Assembly (NCBI RefSeq): GCF_001421485.1
Contig: NZ_LMKK01000003.1
Location: 372,001-436,000 of the forward strand
Origin: Agreia sp. Leaf210
GTDB taxonomy: Bacteria; Actinomycetota; Actinomycetes; Actinomycetales; Microbacteriaceae
DNA: 64,000 nucleotides
Direction: 5' to 3'
Below are positions 37,231 through 44,554 of this stretch, one piece after another; the first letter of the stretch is position 1; each line of letters begins with the position of its first letter. A program made the translations under genes and the position numbers. The notes under the pieces are model-generated. The model saw only the letters and a list, made by a program, of their open reading frames with translations, had not been told where the DNA came from and did no database searches.

Positions 37231-37301
37231 CTGAGAGCGGCCGCGACCCCGGAACAGCAATGATCGCTCGACGTACTGACCCGCGGGCCGTACCGCGTGC
37301 C

Positions 37302-37307
37302 TAGACT
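37302..37307 (+). promoter_or_regulatory. -10 box of leaderless kinase-like gene
   Basis: TAGACT, six bases before the GTG at 37314. Confidence 0.6.
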
Positions 37308-37313
37308 TGACAG

Positions 37314-37937
37314 GTGTCATCAGACCTCTCCCCAGACCGCATAGACAGCCGCCGCTTCTTCGATGCGCAGGCCACCGAAATCGTGCACAACTACGGTCGT
37401 GGGCGGGCGATCGTCGCCATCGACGGTGCGGTCGGTGCCCTCGAATTCGGCCGTGAACTGGTCTCCGCCCTCGAGCGGGCGGGTCACGCGGCCGTGTTGG
37501 CATCGATCGACGACTTCGTGCAGCCGACGGTTCCGGGCGAGGCCACCCGGCATAGCTCGGGCGACTACTACGAACGTCGTTACGACTACGCCACGTTCAG
37601 GCGCGTGCTCGTGGATCCTCTCCGCCTGGGCGGAAGCGCCGGTTTCGTGGTGGCGGCCTTCGACGAGAGTGCTTCTCGTGCCGTCGAGCCCGTCTGGCGA
37701 ACGGCGCCGGCCGACGCCATCCTCGTCGTCGCCGGACCATTCCTCGCGCGGGCAGAACTGCGCGGCACTTTCAACTACACGATCTTCCTCGAGACGCCGG
37801 CCAGGCCGAAGAACGCCTCGCTCGACGAGGCACTCGACCGCTACACAGCCGAGGCTGGTCCGCGCTTCAGCGCGACGGCCATCGTCGACACCACCGATCC
37901 CGACCGTCCTCGGAGGGTGTTCGCGGACAGCTGCTGA
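37314..37937 (+). CDS. uridine kinase-like protein with degenerate P-loop
   Basis: 207 residues. The overall pattern follows actinobacterial uridine-kinase-like proteins: a nucleotide-binding start (AIVAIDGAVGALEFGREL), an acidic pair in ASIDDF (D66, D67), YYERRYDYATFRRVLVDPL, and a lid/base region AGPFLARAELRGTFNYTIFLE. However, the P-loop that should read GxxGxGK(S/T) is GAVGALEF: the second glycine, the lysine (now E44) and the Ser/Thr (now F45) are lost. The protein therefore probably does not bind ATP in the usual way and may be a pseudoenzyme or regulator. Promoter and start codon are intact, arguing against simple decay. Confidence 0.75.
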   Translation: MSSDLSPDRIDSRRFFDAQATEIVHNYGRGRAIVAIDGAVGALEFGRELVSALERAGHAAVLASIDDFVQPTVPGEATRHSSGDYYERRYDYATFRRVLVDPLRLGGSAGFVVAAFDESASRAVEPVWRTAPADAILVVAGPFLARAELRGTFNYTIFLETPARPKNASLDEALDRYTAEAGPRFSATAIVDTTDPDRPRRVFADSC

Positions 37938-37981
37938 CGCGATGGCCCCATGGGCGGCCCGAACAGTGGGCGGGGCGCGTT

Positions 37982-37987
37982 TACAGT
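37982..37987 (+). promoter_or_regulatory. -10 box of leaderless truB
   Basis: TACAGT, six bases before the GTG at 37994. Confidence 0.6.
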
Positions 37988-37993
37988 TGAGGG

Positions 37994-38968
37994 GTGCCAG
38001 ACCAGTTCACACGTGACAAAGCCGAGCCGTCGACCCGAAGCGGTGTCCTCCTCATCGACAAGCCGGCGGGCCTCACGAGCCACGACGTGGTCGCCAGAAC
38101 CCGCCGCATAGCAGGAACGCGCAAGGTCGGGCACGCCGGAACACTCGACCCCATGGCAACTGGGCTGCTGGTGCTCGGCGTGAACACGTCGACACGCCTG
38201 CTCACCTACGTCGTCGGTCTCGACAAGGAGTACCTGGCGACGATCAGACTCGGCGTGGCGACGACGACGGACGACCGCGAGGGAGAACTCGTCTCTGTTG
38301 CGCCGTCGGGCGCGATCGGCGTCATCACGGCGGCGGACATCCGGACTGGGATCGCCGACCTGACGGGCGACATCGAGCAGACCCCGAGTTCGGTGAGCGC
38401 CATCAAGGTCGACGGCAAGCGCGCGTACGCTCTCGTACGGGAGGGCGTCGAGGTGAAGCTCACCGCGAGACCGGTCACCGTGTCGGAGTTCGAGGTCCTC
38501 GAACAGCGCTCTGCCAGCACACCCGACGGCGCCGCGGTGATCGACCTCGATGTGCGGGTCGTGTGCTCGTCGGGAACCTATATTCGCGCCCTGGCCCGTG
38601 ACCTCGGTTCGTCTCTCGGAGTCGGTGGACATCTCACCGCCCTGCGGCGCACGCGTATCGGCCCGTTCGGCGTGTCCGAGGCCTTCGATCTCGAGACCGT
38701 CGTCGTGGCCGAGGCGCTCGAGGGGCCCGCCGCGACGGCCTCGCGACTCTTCGAGATCCTCGACCTCACAGCCCCGCAGAGCGTCGATCTGGGGCATGGC
38801 AAGAAACTCGAGCTCGGCGACGACGTTCCGGATGCCGCGGGTCCGGTCGCCGCGATCGCTCCGGACGGTCGGTTGGTCGGCCTCGTGTCCATCTCGGCTG
38901 GTCGAGCGAAGACGCTGGTGAATTTTCCTCCTGACCCGCAGCAGACCCCGAGCGGTGCGTCGGCATGA
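37994..38968 (+). CDS. truB: tRNA pseudouridine(55) synthase
   Basis: Makes pseudouridine 55 in the T-loop of tRNAs; 324 residues. GVLLIDKPAGLTSHDVV begins the fold, the catalytic aspartate is D52 in KVGHAGTLDPMATGLLVLG, and the substrate-binding segments PSSVSAIKVDGKRAY and CSSGTYIRALARDLG are normal. A C-terminal PUA-like domain follows (about 250-310). The next membrane-protein gene starts within its stop (ATGA). Confidence 0.95.
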   Translation: MPDQFTRDKAEPSTRSGVLLIDKPAGLTSHDVVARTRRIAGTRKVGHAGTLDPMATGLLVLGVNTSTRLLTYVVGLDKEYLATIRLGVATTTDDREGELVSVAPSGAIGVITAADIRTGIADLTGDIEQTPSSVSAIKVDGKRAYALVREGVEVKLTARPVTVSEFEVLEQRSASTPDGAAVIDLDVRVVCSSGTYIRALARDLGSSLGVGGHLTALRRTRIGPFGVSEAFDLETVVVAEALEGPAATASRLFEILDLTAPQSVDLGHGKKLELGDDVPDAAGPVAAIAPDGRLVGLVSISAGRAKTLVNFPPDPQQTPSGASA

Positions 38969-39333
38969 TCGAGTGGTTCACCATCGCGCAGGTGGTCGTC
39001 GCCGTGGCAGGAGGCATCCTGTGCCTTGCCCTCGGTTTCGCGGGGCGGAAGCCGAACGACTACACGCTCGGAGTCGTGGCACTCGTCGAGGTGCTGCTGG
39101 TAGCGCAGCTGGTCTCGGCCATCGTGTCTCCGTTCGCGGGCAACAGCCCGAGCGGCGACCCTCTCGAGTTCTACACTTACCTGATCTCTGCACTCCTGCT
39201 GCCGGCGGCGGGGGTGTTCTGGGCCCTTGTGGAGAGAACGCGCTGGAGCACGGTGATCCTGGGAGTCGTGTGCTTGGCCATCGCCGTGATGGTCTATCGG
39301 ATGAACGTGATCTGGTTCGTGCAGGGAGCCTGA
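38965..39333 (+). CDS. small four-helix membrane protein
   Basis: 122 residues, almost all hydrophobic, with four predicted membrane helices (about 5-25, 36-56, 68-86, 93-115). No recognised family motif. It overlaps truB by four bases and lies between truB and ribF together with another four-helix protein, suggesting co-expression with the tRNA/flavin genes without indicating a function. Confidence 0.75.
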   Translation: MIEWFTIAQVVVAVAGGILCLALGFAGRKPNDYTLGVVALVEVLLVAQLVSAIVSPFAGNSPSGDPLEFYTYLISALLLPAAGVFWALVERTRWSTVILGVVCLAIAVMVYRMNVIWFVQGA

Positions 39334-39357
39334 CGGAGAGCGGCCTCACGCGGGTTG

Positions 39358-39363
39358 TAAACT
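39358..39363 (+). promoter_or_regulatory. -10 box upstream of small membrane protein and ribF
   Basis: TAAACT, nine bases before the ATG at 39373, giving a leader of two or three bases. Confidence 0.45.
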
Positions 39364-39372
39364 CGATTAGCC

Positions 39373-39837
39373 ATGCCACAACTCACAGCTTCCGCGCCCC
39401 GCTCGACACGTTCGAAGGGTGTCGGCAGGGTACTCATCGTCGTCTACGGCATTCTCGCCCTCGGAGCGACCGGTCGCTCGTTCGTGCAGATCGCCCACTC
39501 GGTCGAAGACTCGCAACAGGTACCGCTCGCGTTCTGGCTGTCGGCCCTCGCCAGCGTGGTCTACATCGTCGCGACCATCGCGCTGATCGCGCCGGGGCGG
39601 GTCTGGTACCGCGTGGCCTGGATCACGATCACGTTCGAGCTCGTGGGGGTACTCGTGGTCGGCACCCTCAGCCTCACTCACCCCGAGCTCTTCGCCAGGC
39701 CGAGCGTGTGGTCGTGGTACGGCAACGGCTATCTGTTCATCCCCTTGTTCCTCCCCATCCTGGGCATGATCTGGCTTCGATCGCGCCGTGCGCGGGTCGT
39801 TGCGATCGAACGAGACACCCCGCCGGACGCCGCATGA
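39373..39837 (+). CDS. small four-helix membrane protein upstream of ribF
   Basis: 154 residues with a basic N-terminal tail and four membrane helices (about 20-40, 50-72, 80-103, 118-137). No catalytic motif was recognised. Its stop overlaps the ribF ATG (ATGA), so the two are translationally coupled; a link to flavin or riboflavin traffic is conceivable from position, but the sequence gives no direct support. Confidence 0.78.
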   Translation: MPQLTASAPRSTRSKGVGRVLIVVYGILALGATGRSFVQIAHSVEDSQQVPLAFWLSALASVVYIVATIALIAPGRVWYRVAWITITFELVGVLVVGTLSLTHPELFARPSVWSWYGNGYLFIPLFLPILGMIWLRSRRARVVAIERDTPPDAA

Positions 39838-40775
39838 GAGTGTTCACAGACCTCGACTCCGTACCCGCGGATATCGGCCGCACTGCCGTAACCATCGGCA
39901 AGTTCGACGGCGTGCATGCCGGGCACAGGGCGGTCATCCGTCAGCTTCTCGGCGTCGCTGACGCGCAGTCGCTCGCGAGTGTCGTCGTGACCTTCGACAG
40001 GCATCCGCTCGCGCTGCTCTCACCGGGCAGCTGTCCCGCAACCCTCGTGGGCACAGAGCGCAAGATCGAGCTGCTGTCGTCGACGGGTGTCGATGCGGCA
40101 CTCGTGCTCACCTTCGACAGGGCCTTCGCAGACCAGACCCCCGAGGAGTTCGTCTCGCGGATGCTCGTCGATGCCCTGCACGCCAAGATCGTTCTGGTCG
40201 GCAGCGACTTCCGCTTCGGGGCGCGCGGCGCGGGCGACGTCGGACTGCTACGCGAACTCGGTCGACAGCACGGGTTCGAGGTGCAACTCATCGACGACGT
40301 GCGGCTCGATGGTGACCGGAGGGTGTCATCGACCTGGATCCGCGAGCTTCTGAGAGACGGAGATGTCGAAGGGGCGGCGGAGCTGCTCGGTCACATCCCC
40401 ACCGTCCGCGGAATGGTCGTGCACGGCGCGAAGAGGGGGCGAGAGCTCGGGTTCCCGACTGCCAATCTGTCTCCGGAGTCGCAGGGTCTCATTCCCGCCG
40501 ATGGCGTGTACGCCGGATGGCTCACCGATGATGGCGTGCGCTACCCAGCGGCCATCTCCGTCGGCAACAATCCGACCTTCACCGGGGTGCCTCAGAAACA
40601 GGTCGAAGCGTTCGTGCTCGACGAGGACATCGACCTCTACGACCACGTCGTCGACGTGGAGTTCACCCATCGCATCCGGGGCATGGTGAAGTACACGGGC
40701 GTCGGACCGCTCATCGAACAGATGAACGACGACGTCGTGCGCGTTCGAGAGCTGCTGGCTCAGACCGATCGGTAG
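39834..40775 (+). CDS. ribF: bifunctional riboflavin kinase/FAD synthetase
   Basis: Converts riboflavin to FMN and then FAD; 313 residues. The N-terminal FMN adenylyltransferase domain has the nucleotidyl-transferase motifs GKFDGVHAGH and (V)SSTWIRELL; the C-terminal kinase domain (about 185-305) has GAKRGRELGFPTAN with the PTAN motif and ADGVYAGW. All are intact. The 3' end overlaps that of the convergent ROK kinase gene by 16 bases. Confidence 0.94.
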   Translation: MRVFTDLDSVPADIGRTAVTIGKFDGVHAGHRAVIRQLLGVADAQSLASVVVTFDRHPLALLSPGSCPATLVGTERKIELLSSTGVDAALVLTFDRAFADQTPEEFVSRMLVDALHAKIVLVGSDFRFGARGAGDVGLLRELGRQHGFEVQLIDDVRLDGDRRVSSTWIRELLRDGDVEGAAELLGHIPTVRGMVVHGAKRGRELGFPTANLSPESQGLIPADGVYAGWLTDDGVRYPAAISVGNNPTFTGVPQKQVEAFVLDEDIDLYDHVVDVEFTHRIRGMVKYTGVGPLIEQMNDDVVRVRELLAQTDR

Positions 40776-41734
40776 ACGAGGGCCGCGGCGCCGATGAGTG
40801 GTCCGTCGGTATCGAGGCCGGTAGGACGAACCTCGACGCGACGGGCGTAGTCGAACCGCGAGTAGCGGTCGATCGCGGTGCGGATGATGTCGAAGAGGTC
40901 GGGCGTGACGAGCGAGAAGCCGCCTCCGATGACGACAACCTCGAGATCGAGCAGCGTCGAGACCGAGGCGATCGCACGACCGATCGCCGTTCCGCTGCGA
41001 GTCACGGCGGCCACGGCGATGCGATCCTTCTCTGCATAGGCTGCGGCGAGGTCCTCGCCGGTCTCGCCCTCGAAGCCTCGCGCCTGTGCCCACGCGACCG
41101 TGTGCGGGCCCGACGCGATCTCCTCGAGCGTGCACGGGGCATCCACGTCGGTGAAACCGGGCACCTCGAGCTGCCCGATGTGCCCCGCGTTGCCGGAGAA
41201 TCCGTCGACGACCGCTCCGCCGGAGACGACGCCGCCGCCGACACCGGTCGAGACGATCATGCCCATCATGTTGTCGGTACCTCGGCCGGCGCCCACCCAG
41301 TGTTCTGCGAGCGTGATGCAGAGCCCGTCGAGCCGCAGCTTGACGGGCGCGTCGTGCCCGAGGTCGCGCGTGGTGGCGGCCACGGTGTCGCGCAGGGCGA
41401 AGTCGCGCCACGCGGGCAGATTCACGGGGGAGACACGGCCCCTCTCGCGGTCGATCGGTCCGGCCGCTCCGATACCGACGCCCAGAAGTGTGGTGCCTTC
41501 GGGGAGCTGCTGGAGCGTCGACGTGACCACGGACACCACGGCGTCACGGAGCTCGTCGGAGGAGCGGTCTCGACCCGTCGGATGCCGGAAGCGGCTGCCG
41601 ATGAGGAGGGCTCCGGTCTCGTCGACGAGACCCGATTCGACTTTGGTTCCACCGAAATCGACCGCGAGCACGACTCCCGGTCCGTGGATCTGGTCAGGGG
41701 TCGACGCGCTTGTCGTGAGGGTCTCTGTTGACAC
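40760..41734 (-). CDS. ROK family sugar kinase
   Basis: 324 residues. The phosphate-1 loop is LAVDFGGTKVESGLVD; GVGIGAAGPIDRERG and the catalytic region (SPVNLPAW, then GNAGHIGQLEV) are in place, and MIVSTGVGGGVV is the phosphate-2 loop. The usual ROK zinc cluster (several Cys after the H-x-G) is mostly gone; only one Cys remains in DAPCTLEEIASG. Probably a glucokinase or N-acetylmannosamine/fructokinase-type enzyme; substrate not decided. Leaderless GTG. Confidence 0.85.
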   Translation of the reverse strand: MSTETLTTSASTPDQIHGPGVVLAVDFGGTKVESGLVDETGALLIGSRFRHPTGRDRSSDELRDAVVSVVTSTLQQLPEGTTLLGVGIGAAGPIDRERGRVSPVNLPAWRDFALRDTVAATTRDLGHDAPVKLRLDGLCITLAEHWVGAGRGTDNMMGMIVSTGVGGGVVSGGAVVDGFSGNAGHIGQLEVPGFTDVDAPCTLEEIASGPHTVAWAQARGFEGETGEDLAAAYAEKDRIAVAAVTRSGTAIGRAIASVSTLLDLEVVVIGGGFSLVTPDLFDIIRTAIDRYSRFDYARRVEVRPTGLDTDGPLIGAAALVYRSV

Positions 41735-41740
41735 CCAGCC

Positions 41741-41746
41741 AGCCTA
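41741..41746 (-). promoter_or_regulatory. -10 box of leaderless ROK kinase gene
   Basis: TAGGCT on the minus strand, six bases before the GTG at 41734. Confidence 0.6.
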
Positions 41747-41802
41747 GGCCACGGGGCTCGCACACCCCGAGCGCACGAGTCTCGCCTGTCGGTCGTGCCG
41801 GA

Positions 41803-41808
41803 TATCGT
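41803..41808 (+). promoter_or_regulatory. -10 box of leaderless SRPBCC gene
   Basis: TATCGT, six bases before the ATG at 41815. Confidence 0.55.
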
Positions 41809-41814
41809 GAGCAT

Positions 41815-42279
41815 ATGGTCTTCGACGCGAACGCAGCTCCCATGCGCCCCCGCCGCGCCGTCGAGTCGCAGCTCCTGGTTCCGTTTCCTGCATCCGTCGT
41901 GTGGCCGTGTCTCGTCGACCCCGTGCTTCTCGACGGTTGGCTCGGCCACGTCCTGACCGATGGCCGCGTCGGCGGCCGCTTCGCCATCGTGTGGCCCCTC
42001 GGCGAGCCGCACGAGGCAGACTGGTTCGGCACCATCGACGAGAGCGAACCGCTGCGAAGGCTCAGCATCGACTTCGATCCATACGTCAGGCTCTCCTTCG
42101 ACCTTGCTCCCGGTTTGGCCTCAGATCCCCGATCGTGCACGGTGACCGTCGTGCACGACGCGTCTCTCGCGGCGTCAGAGGCACGCGCGGTAGCGGCGTT
42201 CTGGGCCGAGCGACTTGACGACCTGTCCGAGCTCCTGCGAGGTCGACCGGTCGATTGGAACCACACCACCAAGCACTGA
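41815..42279 (+). CDS. SRPBCC (START-like) family protein
   Basis: 154 residues. The pattern VPFPASVVWPCLVDPVLLDGWL followed by GGRFAIVWPLGEPHEADWFGTIDE and a C-terminal helix (AAFWAERLDDLSELL) matches AHSA1-like SRPBCC proteins that bind small hydrophobic ligands in a helix-grip pocket. No specific ligand can be proposed. The open frame extends upstream but the ATG at 41815 has the leaderless promoter. Transcribed away from the ROK kinase gene. Confidence 0.75.
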   Translation: MVFDANAAPMRPRRAVESQLLVPFPASVVWPCLVDPVLLDGWLGHVLTDGRVGGRFAIVWPLGEPHEADWFGTIDESEPLRRLSIDFDPYVRLSFDLAPGLASDPRSCTVTVVHDASLAASEARAVAAFWAERLDDLSELLRGRPVDWNHTTKH

Positions 42280-42382
42280 CGAAGAACCACCGAGCACTGG
42301 CGAAGCGCTGATGCTGCGCTGGCAGTGTGCCGAGACTGCTCTCCAGCGTGTCAATGCCTGCCAGGCCACTGGCTCGGCCCCG

Positions 42383-42388
42383 TAGCGT
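42383..42388 (+). promoter_or_regulatory. -10 box of leaderless SDR gene
   Basis: TAGCGT, six bases before the ATG at 42395. The 100 bases before it hold no other clear signal. Confidence 0.55.
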
Positions 42389-42394
42389 GAGGGA

Positions 42395-43906
42395 ATGGAA
42401 AAAGCTGCGCAGTCTCGTGTTCTCGTCACCGGTGCGACAGGATACGTCGGCGGTCGCCTCGTTCCCCGTCTGATCGACGCCGGATTCCTGGTGCGCGTTC
42501 TGGTGCGCGATCCGGTCAAGCTCACAGACGTGCCCTGGGCGTCGGAGGTCGAGATCGTCACGGGCGATCTCGACGATGCGAGCACGCTGCCCGCGGCCAT
42601 GGAAGGCGTCGAGGTTCTCTACTATCTCGTGCACTCGATGGGCAAGCCCGGTCATTTCCGGGAACAAGAGGAAGCGGCTGCCGGCAATGTCGCGAAGGCG
42701 GCGAAGGACGCGGGTGTGAAGCGCATCGTGTACCTCGGGGGCCTGCACCCCGACAACGGTCGCCTCTCCGAGCATCTGGAGAGCCGGAAGCGCGTCGGAG
42801 ACATCCTCCTCGCCTCCGGCGTACCCACGGTCGCGCTGCAAGCAGGGGTCATCATCGGATCGGGTTCGACATCATTCGAGATGGTGCGCCACCTCACCGA
42901 CGTCCTTCCGTACATGCCCGCTCCGCGGTGGGTCCGCAATCGCATTCAGCCCATCGCGATCCGCGACGTGCTCTACTATCTGGTCCACTCGGCGACCGTG
43001 CCGTCCGATGTCAATCGCACCTTCGACATCGGCGGGCCCGATGTCCTGCGCTACGGGCAGATGATGAACGGTTACGCGCTCGAGGCCGGATTGAAACAGC
43101 GCCCGATCGCCGCGCTGCCCGTGATGACACCGTGGCTGGCGTCGCAGTGGGTGAACCTCGTCACACCGATCCCGCGCGCTCTCGCCGTGCCCATCATCGC
43201 CTCATTGCAATTCGACTGCGTCGCTCACGAAGACGACATCCGCACCCTCATTCCCGATCCCGATGGGGGGCTCACCTCCTACAGACGCGCCGTGCGGCTT
43301 GCTCTGGAGAAGGTCAAGACGGGAGCGGTCGAGACCAGCTGGCAGAACGCGGTCGTGCTTGGCGCGGCCAGCGACCCGCTGCCGTCGGACCCAGACTGGG
43401 CAGGCCACACCGTCTTTCTCGACATCAAGCAGCGTACGAGCAGCGCGGCCCCGTCTGAGCTGTGGAAGGTGATCGAGGGCATCGGCGGCGAGAATGGCTG
43501 GTATTCCTTCCCGCTCGCCTGGGCGGCGCGTGGATGGATGGACAAGCTCGTCGGTGGAGTAGGCCTGCGTCGCGGGCGCAGAAGCGCGACAGAGCTCCAC
43601 AATGGCGACGCGCTCGACTTCTGGCGGGTGGAGAGCATCGAACGAGGTTCGCTTCTCAGACTTCGGGCGGAGATGAAGGTTCCCGGCCTCGCCTGGCTCG
43701 AGATGCGGGCGACCCCCGCGAAAGACGGAGCGGGCTCGATCTACGACCAGAGGGCCGTCTTCTTTCCCCGCGGCCTTGGCGGGCGCCTCTATTGGTTCTC
43801 GATCCTCCCCTTCCACGGCGTCATTTTCACGGGAATGGCGAACCGCATCACCGCTGCGGCGGAGAAGGCGACGGCGGCCAAGCCGGAGCCGACACCCTCG
43901 TCGTGA
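42395..43906 (+). CDS. NAD(P)-binding SDR protein fused to DUF2867-like domain
   Basis: 503 residues in two parts. The first 290 are an atypical short-chain dehydrogenase/NmrA-like Rossmann domain: VLVTGATGYVGGRLVPRL, VEIVTGDLDD, VKRIVYLGGLH, and a third segment IQPIAIRDVLYYL. The last 160 (from about 340, FLDIKQRTSSAAPSELWKVIEGIGG to FHGVIFTGM) resemble the DUF2867 domain that is often fused to this type of SDR. Substrate unknown; proteins of this kind are usually annotated as NAD(P)H-binding. It stands alone with its own leaderless promoter. Confidence 0.85.
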   Translation: MEKAAQSRVLVTGATGYVGGRLVPRLIDAGFLVRVLVRDPVKLTDVPWASEVEIVTGDLDDASTLPAAMEGVEVLYYLVHSMGKPGHFREQEEAAAGNVAKAAKDAGVKRIVYLGGLHPDNGRLSEHLESRKRVGDILLASGVPTVALQAGVIIGSGSTSFEMVRHLTDVLPYMPAPRWVRNRIQPIAIRDVLYYLVHSATVPSDVNRTFDIGGPDVLRYGQMMNGYALEAGLKQRPIAALPVMTPWLASQWVNLVTPIPRALAVPIIASLQFDCVAHEDDIRTLIPDPDGGLTSYRRAVRLALEKVKTGAVETSWQNAVVLGAASDPLPSDPDWAGHTVFLDIKQRTSSAAPSELWKVIEGIGGENGWYSFPLAWAARGWMDKLVGGVGLRRGRRSATELHNGDALDFWRVESIERGSLLRLRAEMKVPGLAWLEMRATPAKDGAGSIYDQRAVFFPRGLGGRLYWFSILPFHGVIFTGMANRITAAAEKATAAKPEPTPSS

Positions 43907-43919
43907 ATCGACCGCCGCG

Positions 43920-43925
43920 TATCAT
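43920..43925 (+). promoter_or_regulatory. -10 box of SGNH hydrolase gene
   Basis: TATCAT, five bases before the GTG at 43931. Confidence 0.45.
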
Positions 43926-43930
43926 GGCAC

Positions 43931-44527
43931 GTGAGCACTAACGGAGGCATGATGACTGATAAGCCCGTGACCGCATTCGTCGGAGACAGCATTACCGCCG
44001 CAGGAGCCTGGCAGGACTGGTTCTCAGAGGTCGATGCGCGCAATTTCGGAGTCGACGGAGACACTACTGACGGATTGCTCGAGCGGCTGGACGCCGTCAT
44101 CGAGGCCGACCCCCAGACGATCGTGCTGCTTATCGGCACGAACGATCTGGCCGAGCGCCGAAGCATCGAGCGCATCGTTCGAAACATCGAGAGCGCGCTC
44201 GTTCGTCTGCACCAGGAGCTGCCGGATTCCCGGATCCTCCTGCAGTCCGTTCTGCCTCGTGGGCGGGAGTTCGCCGAGAACGTGAGGGCGATCAATCGCC
44301 ACATCTGGCAGTTTGCGGCGACCCAGCGGGTGCACTACCTCGACCTGTGGCCGGCGCTTGCCGATGCCGATGGCGAGTTAAATTCGGACTTCAGCGAGGA
44401 CCGACTCCATCTGAACGCGGCCGGGTACGATGTCTGGCTGTCCGAGCTGCGTCCCGCGCTCGAGAGAGTCAATGACCTTCCCCCCATGTCACGCCCGATC
44501 AGGCTGCCCGACCTCTCTGCGCAGTGA
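43931..44527 (+). CDS. SGNH/GDSL hydrolase
   Basis: 198-residue esterase/lipase of the SGNH type. Block I gives AFVGDSITAAG (catalytic Ser), block III LLIGTNDLA (oxyanion Asn), block V EDRLHLNAAGY (catalytic Asp and His, DxxH). No signal peptide is seen, so it is probably cytoplasmic; related bacterial enzymes deacetylate carbohydrates or act as lysophospholipases. It is 27 bases before the amine oxidase and may share its mRNA. An internal ATG at 43952 (MTDKPVT) is an alternative start. Confidence 0.85.
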   Translation: MSTNGGMMTDKPVTAFVGDSITAAGAWQDWFSEVDARNFGVDGDTTDGLLERLDAVIEADPQTIVLLIGTNDLAERRSIERIVRNIESALVRLHQELPDSRILLQSVLPRGREFAENVRAINRHIWQFAATQRVHYLDLWPALADADGELNSDFSEDRLHLNAAGYDVWLSELRPALERVNDLPPMSRPIRLPDLSAQ

Positions 44528-44554
44528 CGCGCCACCAGCGCCGGAGCACCAGAC

